Source: Smittium culicis
Lineage: Eukaryota; Kickxellomycota; Harpellomycetes; Harpellales; Legeriomycetaceae
Assembly: GCA_001970855.1 (NCBI GenBank)
Contig: LSSN01000243.1
Location: forward strand, 3,644-15,862
Length of the DNA: 12,219 nt
Direction of reading: 5' to 3'
Positions 1-10,441 of the stretch are shown here, one piece after another (the stretch's first letter is position 1; the number at the start of each line of letters is the position of its first letter). Position numbers and translations under genes: made by a program. The notes beneath the pieces are model-generated. The model was not told the DNA's origin and made no database searches. It saw only the letters and a list, made by a program, of their open reading frames with translations.

Positions 1-21
1 AAAACCATCGTGGCTTACCTT

Positions 22-36
22 GGGGGGGGGGGGGGG
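22..36 (+). repeat. Homopolymer run of 15 G
   Basis: Fifteen consecutive G occur within AT-rich DNA, preceded by a G+C-richer 21 bases. It is close to the left edge of the window. It may be a real G tract or a sequencing or assembly artefact at a contig end. Confidence 0.9.
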
Positions 37-180
37 AAGTACACTTACATTCTGTTAGTCATCAGTTTTTCACATTTGTATAATTATGAGTATAATACCC
101 AAAATTTTAAGTAGCTGTTGCAAAATTATATTTTAATTCTTTGTTGCTTTTTTTAATAATATTGCAATTAGTTGATTTTT

Positions 181-213
181 ATTAATTTTTTATTAATTTT
201 TTATTAATTTTTT
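181..213 (+). repeat. 11-base tandem repeat, 3 perfect copies
   Basis: The unit ATTAATTTTTT is repeated exactly three times, at 181-191, 192-202 and 203-213. A partial copy (ATTTTAA) follows and a GATTTTT remnant precedes it. This is probably replication slippage in AT-rich DNA. Confidence 0.85.
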
Positions 214-364
214 ATTTTAAATCGCAATTTTTCTCTTTAGATTCTTGTTTTTTTTTAAATTATTTTTTTATAAATTTGAGAACTTTGTTTAATAATTTTT
301 CTCACATTTACTATTCATAATTTAATTGGAATATAATATAAATAGCTTAAAGATCAATTAATTA

Positions 365-419
365 ACTGGATTGCTGCTTTTTTGAGGTAAAACTCACTCG
401 AGTATAAAATCCATCCAGT
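365..419. repeat. Island bounded by a 7-base perfect inverted repeat
   Basis: ACTGGAT (365-371) and ATCCAGT (413-419) are exact reverse complements. Between them lie GGATTGCTGC (368-377, overlapping the left arm), TGAGGTAAAA (383-392) and the palindrome ACTCGAGT. The interior has more G and C than its surroundings. Parts recur at 2182-2214, 5694-5716 and 5841-5862, so it may be one decayed copy of a dispersed repeat. Confidence 0.35.
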
Positions 420-2181
420 AATTGGTCAATTTCTAATTTAGTATATAATTTATGGAAACTCTTATCGTAAGAGTAACTATTTTAAATTGGAATTTCAATT
501 TTAATAATAAGTTGGAGAGATTATTGACTAATAAAAAATATTCCATTAGATAGTATACTCCCCCAATAAAAGTTATAAGCAAAAAAAATTTTAGTTGAAA
601 ATTCTCCGCTTTTCAAAAGGAACTCAAATAAATTTAAGGAATTTAAAACCATTCTATGAAATTCTTTTTTTAATCTGTTCTACACTTTTGTTTCTATTAT
701 TATTTTCTGAAAATAATCTTTTAAAATTTTATTCCAATGATCTAAAAAGAAATAAACAAACCTTTTAATTATTTTATGTATGCCAAGTTAAATGTAAAGA
801 ATTATAAAATTGATTTTAATGAGTATAATAATAATTCCGTACTAAAGTTACCAATTTAATAGAACGAAATGGTGAATAACTCACGATACGAAATTTTAAT
901 ATTAAAAAAAACAAAATGAAATTAGAATATTTGACATAAAATCAGAAAATTATAAAAACTTCTACCTATAAAAAAAAAGAGTCATGATGATATAATTTGA
1001 AAAGCTAATGAGGAAATTGAAATAAGGCTAAAAAATAAAATTCAGTGTTTAATTTAAGATATTTACATGTTATTTTGTCATATAGTAAAAATAAATTATT
1101 CATATTTCATATATAAATAAAATTTTATATCAAATTTTAAACTCACTTATTATTATTATGCGTATTAATTTAGATAAAAACGAATAAAATTCATTATAAA
1201 AATGAGCCTTATGGTCAAACTTTCAATAGAACCGAAGGATTCTGCCAGAGTAGCTGACACTTTTACAGTATAATAAATGAATGAAATGTATAAACTGTAA
1301 ATATTTTTATTGAGACTGAATTTATCGACTTGAAAATTATATAAGTCGTTTTTTCTATTTATAATTAAGCCCTCAATAATATTTTTTCTAAAAATGAAAA
1401 AACAAGATCGAAATTCCAAGTCTATATTTCAATTGCTAATTTTTATTCCAAAATTATTTTAGTAATATTTGTGAATTATAAGTGAATTTAAAAAAAAATA
1501 TTACTGCGAGAATATTTTATTAAAATCTTTCTATTCATAAGTGTGATAAAATAGGTATTAATATTTATTAAAATAGTAAATATAAAGTAAAGAAATATAA
1601 TTATAGAAAAAGGACAAGGAAAACTATAAGAGAATGTAAAGAAACTATGGCAAGAAACTAAATTTATAAATATTAGAAATATCGTTTTATGGATAAGCTG
1701 ATCTTTACATATCTAGGCTTGCTTCCAATTCAAAATCCTTAAGTGTGATATTAAAAATAAGATATTCATGATTAAAATTTAATATGAAATTAATGAATTG
1801 ATCGTCAGATATGGTCATTTATAATAAAACACATATCAATAATAGCTGTTTTATTTATAAATAATAATAAAGAATAAAAAAACTAGTTTGCAAAATCAGA
1901 TAATATTTTTATCTAATCCACATTACAAATTAGAATTCATACTTGACCATATAATCTTTCAAATTAATAATACGACAATTATACGTTAGCTTTATAAAAT
2001 AAGATATTTTAGTAATATTTTAGTAAATAACTAATACGATATATAAATAAAAAACAATCAAATAGTAAAAATATTATTTAGGATTAATATTTGTAGTAGA
2101 TTTTTTTGTCTACTTTACCTTTATTTTCAATTAAGGATTTATGGTTTTAAAATTAAGTTTGCCTGTTGAAAATCTTTTTAG

Positions 2182-2214
2182 GCTTGAATATTTACACTTT
2201 GCTGTGAGGTAAAA
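2182..2214 (+). repeat. Possible copy of dispersed motif (GCTTGAATATT ... TGAGGTAAAA)
   Basis: GCTTGAATATT at 2182-2192 also occurs at 5694-5704, and TGAGGTAAAA at 2205-2214 also occurs at 383-392 and, with one change, at 5707-5716. The order is the same in the 2182 and 5694 copies, but the spacing differs by 10 bases. TTTAC (2191-2195) and GTAAA (2209-2213) could pair as a small hairpin. Confidence 0.35.
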
Positions 2215-3075
2215 TATAGTATGATTTCTCAAAAAAAAATAATAAAAAAAAAACTAACTAAATAATAATTTTTAAACTAAGCGTTCTTTTAAAGTTTAGC
2301 TTCTGCTTATTTTCTCACTTTTTTAGATTTGCTTATAAATGTATATTTTTTATTTATATAGGAAGTTTTTAATATAAACTAAGTAATAAGTATTTTACTA
2401 AAATTTTCGAGAGCGTTTCACCTTTGTTCTTTTCTTACCAATCTATACTTTAGAAGTAAAAAAAAACCTCCTGAACTTTGTTTTCAAATATTCATCATAA
2501 GTATTTTATTTTATTTTTTATATAAAGATTTTTCTTTTCAATAAATTTGGAAATTCTCTTTTTAAACCCAATATAGATAAATATCCTTTTAATCTTTCAA
2601 TCAATTAATTGACAAATCATCTAACAATTTCTTCGTACTCGATCAATTCTCTTTCATGTTTTTATTTATCTTGGGGTTATCTTTTCATTCAAAAATAAAT
2701 GTTTTTTTTTTATTTATTTATTGCTACGCACATAAAATGGGATTATAATCGTTTTCACTCCCTTGTGGTAGATTTACACTACTACATATTATCTCTATTT
2801 ATTATTGTCTAATAAAACCAAACGGTAAGGAAATCAAGCTATTGATTATATATATTAAGCTTAATAAACTCTTTCTACAAAGAAAAATAAATACAACTCC
2901 ATTTTTTATACTTTGCACTTAGATATTTTTAAAAATATTTTAGTATATTGGCGATAAACGTCAATATTTTTTAATTTACGATAAAAAAGAAGAATTAGTT
3001 CATTTATTACTAAAATCCACATTTTTTTAAAATAGAAATCTCATTTATTATTTTATTTCTTGTTAAATATAGCTT

Positions 3076-3120
3076 TTTAAGTATAATTAAAATTCTTTTT
3101 AATTAAAATCTATACTTAAA
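3076..3120. repeat. 45-base interrupted palindrome
   Basis: The outer arms TTTAAGTATA (3076-3085) and TATACTTAAA (3111-3120) are perfect 10-base reverse complements. Inside, AATTAAAA (3085-3092) and TTTTAATT (3097-3104) can also pair, leaving an AAAATC bulge. The result is a nearly continuous AT hairpin. No function can be inferred. Confidence 0.6.
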
Positions 3121-3261
3121 TTTAATTAAAAATAAATATATATGATTACATTTTAGCTGGAAAAAATTGGTAATCAGATTTCAGTCTGTGATTTTACGTT
3201 AGAAAATTGGAGATATCTTTTTATTTGATTATTAACTAATCATTTTTTTTCAATTGCTATT

Positions 3262-3294
3262 AATAATTGGTTTTGGCGGATTAACTACTCTACG
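3262..3294 (+). repeat. Possible third, shortened copy of the 34-base repeat
   Basis: AATAATTGG is shared with the lead-in of copy B, and TTTGGCGGAT is shared with copy A. CTACTCTACG follows where the others have CTACCGCC. Two small deletions would be needed to align it, so the call is tentative. Confidence 0.25.
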
Positions 3295-3829
3295 AATTAA
3301 AATGTTTTATTGCTGTCTGAATTATGCTATTTTAAATACAAAAACTAAAAAGAAATAAAATTTTTAGAATATTAATATTAATTATTTGTAATATCTCTTA
3401 GAATTTTTTTACAGTTTTTATTCTATGACTATTAAGAATAAATCTCGTATTATAAGAATGAATTTGAATTAAATTTTCAGAATTATTGTATTTGACTAGA
3501 TATAGATATTCAAAATCGATTATAGAAAAAAATCGAGCAGGTTCATTATTTGAAAATTTCTTCATCAAGAATTTATACTCTTTAGATGTTACTTTATATT
3601 TATAACTGGAATCAGACGCTATTTTATTATTCTTAATGAACTTTGAAGATACAATAATTTTTTAGAGCGAGTATTTATGATTAGCGAAATCAGTTAAAAT
3701 TCCAATATTTTATTTTAGTTTATTTAGATTTTTCGTTTAAATATTATATTAATGATCATTTTATAAACTTTAAATTTATTTTATAAAAAAAATAAAATCC
3801 AATCCAATGCCCATTATATGCTATTTTAA

Positions 3830-3849
3830 CTATTAATTTAAATTAATAG
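3830..3849. repeat. 20-base perfect palindrome
   Basis: The left half CTATTAATTT is followed directly by its exact reverse complement AAATTAATAG. Roughly 0.25 such palindromes would be expected by chance in a window of this size and base content, so it is not strong evidence of function. Confidence 0.6.
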
Positions 3850-5347
3850 GATTCGATTTATAAATAAAAATTTCAATAATACGTAATGAGTATTATAAAT
3901 TACAATTATATTCAAATAAATTAATTATGGTAAAAAAAAAATTAAAAAAGTTATTTTTACCCACGTTTAAATAGAAAAATTATATTTTATCTATAAAAAT
4001 CAATATAATCCGGATTTAAAAAAATCGAAAAATACATTTATGATAAAACATATATTTAAAATTATATAAAAAGTACTGATATAGACTAAAGATTTTCACT
4101 TTTATTTATTTTCAGTATAAATTGAAATCACGGGCGGCTCGAAAAAAAAGATATTTGATAGTGGTTATAATAAATCGTTAGTGAATTTTCTAATTAAATC
4201 AGTTCGATTTAATTGGTGATAATTTGATTTAAAACTATACTATTTTATCAAAATTTATCCATTAATTCTATTTATTATTCGCTTTAACCAAATTTTTACT
4301 ATTATTCTTGTTTATGAAATTACATTTTACTAAATACAATATCTAATTAATGTATTAAAATTAGCTTTTGATTCCATTTAAGACAAGGTTCGGTTATTTT
4401 ATTAGATATTATTTCTTGAATTATTATATAATTGATTATTTTATAGAATTTGAATTATGAGTTCAATATTTTTTTTTAACATGTAAATATATATTTTACA
4501 AAAAAATGAAGAAACTGGTTCCAAAGTGTTAAAATAGATAATAATTCTCATAAATTGGGTTTCTCGTAGTTCAATTTAGGAATTTTTACATGTATTATAG
4601 TTTATAAATCAATTGGGAAAATGATTGAACTAAGTTGATATATTTATAATATAAAAATTAATAGAAAATAAGATATTTGATTTAAATTTAAACCTTTTAA
4701 ATTGTATAAATAGTGAATTAAAATAAAGTTTTTTATGTGTGCAAAAATTTTATGGATTAAACAAAATAAACGTACAAATAATATTTTTTATCAATAAATA
4801 TAAAAGAATTGAAAAGATAAATAAAAGATTGAAATTATCGCATGGAACTAATAAAAATAGGTTGTTAATATACCGTATATTCGAAAATAAAACCATATAT
4901 ATAAACCCAAAAATTAAATAGCAAATATAATCTTAAATATTTTTACACAAGTAGTAGCTTTATCTAGAAAAAGCTGGAATAGATGAAAAATAAATTGATT
5001 TCGAAAAGCTGATTTAATAATATTGGCAATATAAATTGTGCAAGAATTTTTGAATTAGTCTCCGAATAAATTTTAGTCTGTTAAAAATACATTACGAATT
5101 ATTAAATCTGAATATAAAAATAAATATTCCAAGATTATTTTTCTTTCAAATTAGAAATTTCATATTATTTACAATAATAATTTGATTCATCACAATGGCT
5201 ATCTCAGCATTGATTATATAATTTAATCTAAGAATAAGGTTCTAGATGCCGCGCATAGAATTCAAAATTTTAATACAAATCTCTTGTATAGAAATATAAA
5301 TTATTTAGTTACATTGTAAGTATAAGAGATTTCATTTTAATCTGATT

Positions 5348-5371
5348 TGAAAAAAAAAATTTTTTTTTTCA
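5348..5371. repeat. 24-base perfect palindrome made of A10 then T10
   Basis: TG, ten A, ten T and CA form an exact 24-base palindrome. Long adjoining A and T tracts are stiff and usually disfavour nucleosomes, so this could be a nucleosome-free point. Homopolymer slippage alone could also create it. Confidence 0.65.
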
Positions 5372-5675
5372 TTATAACTAATGAACAAAAACATCATAAA
5401 ATATTGAATTTTCTGTTTTCATTACTAATAATACATTTATTACAAAAATTTGCATCAATAAATAATATTAAAAGTCAAATTTTAGTATAGAAAAGTTTTT
5501 AACTTCAATTAATATATGATTTTAGGGTGTATAAATATTCTAAATATATATTAAGCCTTAATATAGTTAAGAAAAAACGCCATTATCGAAAGTTGACTTT
5601 GAAGTATGTCAAATTATTGGGCAAATATTTATGTAATTATCAATTGCTCAAATTATTTAGATCGATACCATATTC

Positions 5676-5738
5676 AGTTAATTCAGACCAGCCGCTTGAA
5701 TATTAGTGAGGTATAACCCGGAGAAGAAGGAATTAACT
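5676..5738. repeat. 63-base G+C-rich island bounded by a 9-base perfect inverted repeat
   Basis: AGTTAATTC (5676-5684) and GAATTAACT (5730-5738) are exact reverse complements and enclose an island of about 40% G+C in DNA of about 17%. The island carries GCTTGAATATT (5694-5704) and TGAGGTATAA (5707-5716), shared with the 2182-2214 copy. The layout resembles a tiny terminal-inverted-repeat element or a structured RNA. It does not fold as a tRNA: there is no D-loop GG and no T-loop motif. Confidence 0.4.
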
Positions 5739-5840
5739 ATGGATTATAAATATCAGTGCAACTGAATTATCTACAAAAACTAAATTTTAATTTAATTTAA
5801 AATACCGATTAGTTAAAATTTTTGTATTGGTTCATAAACA

Positions 5841-5862
5841 GGATTGTAGCTAGAGGTTAAAA
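5841..5862 (+). repeat. Possible weak copy of the 365-419 motif
   Basis: GGATTGTAGC followed by TAGAGGTTAAAA resembles GGATTGCTGC followed by TTTTTTGAGGTAAAA at 368-392, with a small gap and an inserted T. The match is short and could be chance. Confidence 0.2.
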
Positions 5863-7674
5863 TTAAACGTACTTGAATAGTTCTAAATATAATTTTTTGG
5901 CATGTGAAAATATAAAGCCCCTAGAACTAAAATTTGTATTAATAAAATCAATACTTAAATACCTTTAATTATATAAATGTTTTTTATTTAAATTTATATA
6001 TCAATGAGTTATAATTTATAATTAATAGCTTTTTTTATATTTGAGATACGTGTAAATTTAAATTACAGCGATTTGTATGTTAGTTAACGGCTCCCAATTT
6101 TTTTATTGTCAAAAATATAATTATAATAATAGCTAATAAATTTTATTATTTAGTTGAATTATGAAGGTTGATAAATGTCATAAAGCTTTTGTGACAAATT
6201 TGAAGTATAATCTGTAAGGGAATTAGAAACTAAATCAAATAAAAATTATGAAATAACTTATAATTTTAGCTTTCTGAGCTAGTACAAATAATCAAAGATT
6301 ATTAGCTTTTTTTATTATTTCAAAGAATAGTATTTTATAATATCTTATTTATTAAAATTAAATATACCTAATTAATTTCACTTGAAATTGAATCCTATTT
6401 TAATAGAGCTTCTAGAGAAGCGGATGATCAATTGAAATATTATTTATTTAATTTTTTTCCTCTAGATTTTTAATTCCTAATTATTAGCTTCACTAATACT
6501 TATAAGCTATTTTCATTTTATTGGTGAGGCAAATTTTTTTATAAGATTCTTTGTTATTTTTTTACTTTTAAATTTAATATGTTTAAGCTATGCCAGATAT
6601 AAACAAAAATCAAAAAGGTTAATAATATTAAATATACTTCTGTTTATAAATTATTTAATTTATTTCTGAGCTTAGTACTTTTAAAAAAATTTTTTTTACA
6701 AACGAAAAGCATGATAATTTAGAAATCTAGATTATTAATTACATGTTTTTAAATTACATTTATCGATATTATACCTAATATTCGACTATAAATTTTATTT
6801 TAAGTTAATGTGTATATATTAATTTATTTTGCTTTAAATAGGTTATAATCAGAAAATTATGTTAAAAGTTGAATAATAATTTCTATTATTTGTTATTGCT
6901 CAAATAAAAGGGTTTATTCTTCTAATTAAGTTTAAAATATCAAGGTGAATCTTTGTAAATATTTATACCTTGGTAAAATAAAATAATTTTAATCTATTTT
7001 ATTATATACTCGTTAAGAACTAAAATGGAAAAAAAAATTAAAATTATTGAATATAGCCATGATTTTAAAAATATGAGAATATAAATTTATTACAGGTATT
7101 GCTAGTGGATTTACTAATTTTTTAAGAAATAGAGCTTTTAATTTATTTCAAAAATCAATAGATTTAATTTTAACTTTCTAATAAATATCATTATATTGTA
7201 AGATAATTAATTTGTGTAATGGGCATACATTAAAATCATATCTATCCGGGAAAATGGTGTAAGAGTCTAATATTTCAATATTTTAATTCTCTAAATAAAT
7301 TAAATTTCCATACTTTTATAAGACTATAGATTTCACTGCTAATGAAAATAACTATCACATAACTAAACTCTTTGAATTAAATAGTTGATAGTTAATGATT
7401 TTTAGGATATTTTTCCTATGAAATTGAGGGCTAAATTATAAGATATCGAATGGATAATTAATTTTAGACTATTATTTAATTAAAAATGTTGTAAATTTTG
7501 TTGTTTTTAAAAATAGAATCATGCCAATACTAATAAAAAATAAGAACTAATTGTTTTAATTTAGTTTTAATAGTGGATTTTATATATTTGATTTATGAGT
7601 GTCCATTTTATTTAAAAATATGGCGTAAAAGTTTTTTTTGCTAAATTTTATCCTAAACTATGCGGTTAAATAAC

Positions 7675-7707
7675 AATAATTTATATTTTTATAATATATA
7701 AATTATT
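7675..7707. repeat. 12-base inverted repeat with 9-base loop
   Basis: AATAATTTATAT (7675-7686) and ATATAAATTATT (7696-7707) are exact reverse complements. The arms are pure A+T, so a chance origin is likely at this composition. Confidence 0.5.
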
Positions 7708-9599
7708 TTTTAGAAAATTTTTATAAAAATTAGCTAAATTCTAAATATATATGTACTTTTATATTTGGGTATAACTATATCCATGAAATATATTTATTTT
7801 TTTAAATAATTTATATGTCATAGATAAATATATCTCTATAAAGATTTAAAAAATTTAAAAAGAATATAAATATGATCTTGTAAAAAAGGATTCATTTTTA
7901 AAGAGTTTTTCGCATTTTATCAATTTTCGAAATTTTTTTATCTACATATTATATAATTTGTGGGATTATTTTTATGAAAGATTTGCTCTTTTTTATCAAT
8001 ATTTTATTAATTTATTATAAAAATTATATTTTATAGCTGCTATTTTGAAACTTATAAATCACAAGAACATTAGTAAATCAGAAGATTTGCTATAGTTTTT
8101 TTACTATAAAAAACAATCTTGTTCTTTTTTTAAGAAAAAGTGAGGGGTTTTAAAATGCTAGCAAAAAAAAATAAAAAAAACCAATGAACTGCTTTGTTTT
8201 AGTATAATCAATATATTTTATAAAACGAAAGCTCGAAAAAAACCCTAAACCAATTTTAAAAATCTAATCAGAGTAAAGGAATACTCATTTATATAGATCG
8301 CATAGAATACTGGATAGGTCTATTAAAAAATTACGTGGGTTTTTGAATTAAAATTCAGAAAATTTTCGTTAATTTATTTTTTATGTTATATAGGCGGCAT
8401 GGGTATATGTTTTTCTATAAGTGATAAAATGGGAGCAGAGATTATTACAATTATATAACAGATATAGATATTTTGGTATTATTTTCAAGGATTTATACAC
8501 TATCAAGAGATATAATAATGGCGATGTTCCATAAATGAGGGTTAGATCGAATCAATTATTATTTTAATTTAAATGAATCATAAATCTAGGAGAGATGAAA
8601 TTTGAAATATTAATAAAATATTTTTTAATTAATGGATAAAATAAATAATTTTATGGCGTATATATTTCGTTTTAGATAATTTTATGTTTTTCATAAATAA
8701 GGTAACAATCAATATTTTGATTTTAGATGATAGAGCCTATTTTTATTCTTATTGATGATGAATATCAGATATTTTAATTTTTAATTCAAAAGTATTATTT
8801 CTCATCTTTAAACAATAAAAAAAAGAAAGAAAAATTTAATTTCTTCGACATAAACAAGAAATTTGATTGATTGAATATTATATAAGCTTTTTTCAAAATC
8901 TGATTTACTGCGCACTTAACATTATTAAATTTACCAATAGTATTACAGGAAATGTAATATTTAATTCCAGTTATTGTATGATTAGTAGAAACAGCTTAAA
9001 CCTTCCAGGAGCGGTTGGCTTTTTTTAAATTACCAAAATCATTCAACCAAATGACAATTGAAAAGTCATTATAATAATTTGTTAATTAATTGGGATTAAC
9101 TTGTATATAAATAATATTCAATAAATTTTATTTGAACTATCCAATTGTGAATTTATAAGTATTAGATAGTTGGCACCCGAAAGAGTTAAAAAACTATAAT
9201 TGCCGAAGTAATACTCAAATTTCTCATATATTGAGGGATGGTATTTTTTTAACTTTTATGTTAAAGTTATTGTTTATGTGTATACTAGGAATGCAAAAGT
9301 TTAAATGCCATTGATAAATAGTTTAGGAAAAATATTAACCGAATATGCTAGCAACGAATGTTTATTAATTAGCTCGCGTTATTTATTGCTCAATATTTAT
9401 GAAAAAGCAAACTGCAGCTATACATTGAATTGATTAGTAAGAATTGATTAATAATCTCTTTCTTGCCAAAAGTTCTGAAAAAATTTGTATTAAATTTAAT
9501 TCGTTTATGGTTTATAGCTAATAGTATAATTCGATACTATTTCTCAACAAACCAATAAATGAATGATTTTCAGAATTGATTATTTTTATTCTATAGTTA

Positions 9600-9633
9600 G
9601 CTATATTTGGCGGATCAAAAACAGACTACCGCC
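9600..9633 (+). repeat. Diverged 34-base repeat, copy A
   Basis: This segment matches 10232-10265 at 27 of 34 positions with no gap. Shared blocks are GCTATATTT at the start, GATCAAAAA in the middle and CTACCGCC at the end. The G+C-rich shared end makes chance similarity unlikely compared with other AT-only matches here. Confidence 0.5.
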
Positions 9634-10231
9634 CGGTAATGGAAAAAGATATGTTTTTATAGCTTTGGCCAATAACTTATACATAAAATGGTTATTCAAT
9701 AAAGGCCGAGAAGAGTGTTATTAATGGTATATCCTGGAAAATCGAGGCATATTTTACACCAAGCTAGACTTATTGCAGAACCGCAGTAAACGAGTATATT
9801 GAAATATGTTATATGATATATTCTGCGTATAAAAGAAATTTATAACATCTTTAGGTACTATATGGGGTGGGGGTAAACATAGAATTTTATTGGTACGATA
9901 ATAATAGAATAAACTAAGCTAAATAAGGTGGGCCTTCTCAATTATTATAAAGACAAAATCAGGTTTATTGAAATCCAATATATAAAAATCAATTTATAGG
10001 CAAAGGAAGACTCCATGAAATTATATTTTTTTCTCATTAATATCTCACTAGAAATTTAATATCTGTATTAGCCCTTAGTGAATTAACACTTTCCCGTCTA
10101 ACACTCTTTAAAAAAATCAATTTTCTGATTCGAATATGATTTATAAGAAAGTTTATTATTTGTTGTTATTTTACAATATGCCAATAATTCTCAAGTTCTC
10201 GGAGTAAATGTATTTTAATTGATAATAATTG

Positions 10232-10265
10232 GCTATATTTTATAGATCAAAAATTGTCTACCGCC
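10232..10265 (+). repeat. Diverged 34-base repeat, copy B
   Basis: This is the second copy of the segment at 9600-9633, 632 bases downstream in the same orientation. It is preceded by AATAATTGG, which also precedes a weaker candidate third copy at 3262-3294. Confidence 0.5.
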
Positions 10266-10306
10266 AGTGAAAGTGTGAACGAATAAAGCACGTAAATAGA
10301 TGATTG

Positions 10307-10327
10307 GGCATTAGAAAGTTTAATGCC
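10307..10327 (+). repeat. Small perfect hairpin
   Basis: GGCATTA (10307-10313) and TAATGCC (10321-10327) are exact reverse complements with a 7-base loop, in the G-rich part of the block upstream of Xrn1. It would form a stable stem if transcribed. Confidence 0.45.
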
Positions 10328-10421
10328 TGTTCCTGATTGAGAGAGTTTTGAGGGTTGAAGTTAAGAAAGGGGTAATGATAAAGTCAGCCAATTATATATC
10401 AATATAAGCGAAAATACTTTA

Positions 10422-10441
10422 GCTGCAGAATTAGATGCAGC
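10422..10441 (+). repeat. Small perfect hairpin
   Basis: GCTGCA (10422-10427) and TGCAGC (10436-10441) pair exactly across an 8-base loop, about 95 bases after the 10307 hairpin. The same bases lie in a coding-like run, so the pairing may be incidental. Confidence 0.4.

Larger units (their letters stand above)
37..9595. other. AT-rich gene-free region (about 9.5 kb)
   Basis: Stops occur every few codons in all frames. The few open runs of 60-84 codons are made almost only of K, N, I, F, Y and L, as expected from composition. Sampled lines have about 15-20% G+C (6001-6060 has 10 of 60). I saw no tRNA B-box, rRNA core, snRNA motif, telomere array or CRISPR array. What it holds is many A and T tracts, AT-only inverted repeats, one 11-base tandem repeat, and small G+C-richer islands near 365-419, 1202-1273, 5676-5738, 9001-9030 and 9171-9190. 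Possible explanations are long intergenic DNA, transposon relics decayed by mutation or by repeat-induced point mutation, or centromere-type DNA. The sequence alone does not decide between them. Confidence 0.8.

Noticed and set aside
1165..1419. 84-codon open run on the - strand
   Set aside because: The first half is almost entirely AT-codon residues, there is no start context or family match, and open runs of this length are expected now and then. Only the small G+C-rich part at 1202-1273 is kept as a finding.
4739..4921. 60-codon open run on the + strand
   Set aside because: It is composed of K, N, I, Y, F and R in the proportions of AT-rich random sequence, with no motif and no composition change.
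8243..8249. CCCTAAA, a telomere-like string
   Set aside because: There is a single copy only, with no array.
8680..8690. TTTTATGTTTT, a match to the budding-yeast origin core
   Set aside because: The motif is A+T-only apart from one base and is expected many times in this DNA; nothing indicates a yeast-type origin.
37..9595. tRNA, rRNA or CRISPR features in the desert
   Set aside because: No GGTTCGANTCC-type T-loop with matching arms, no rRNA core motifs and no regularly spaced repeats were found.
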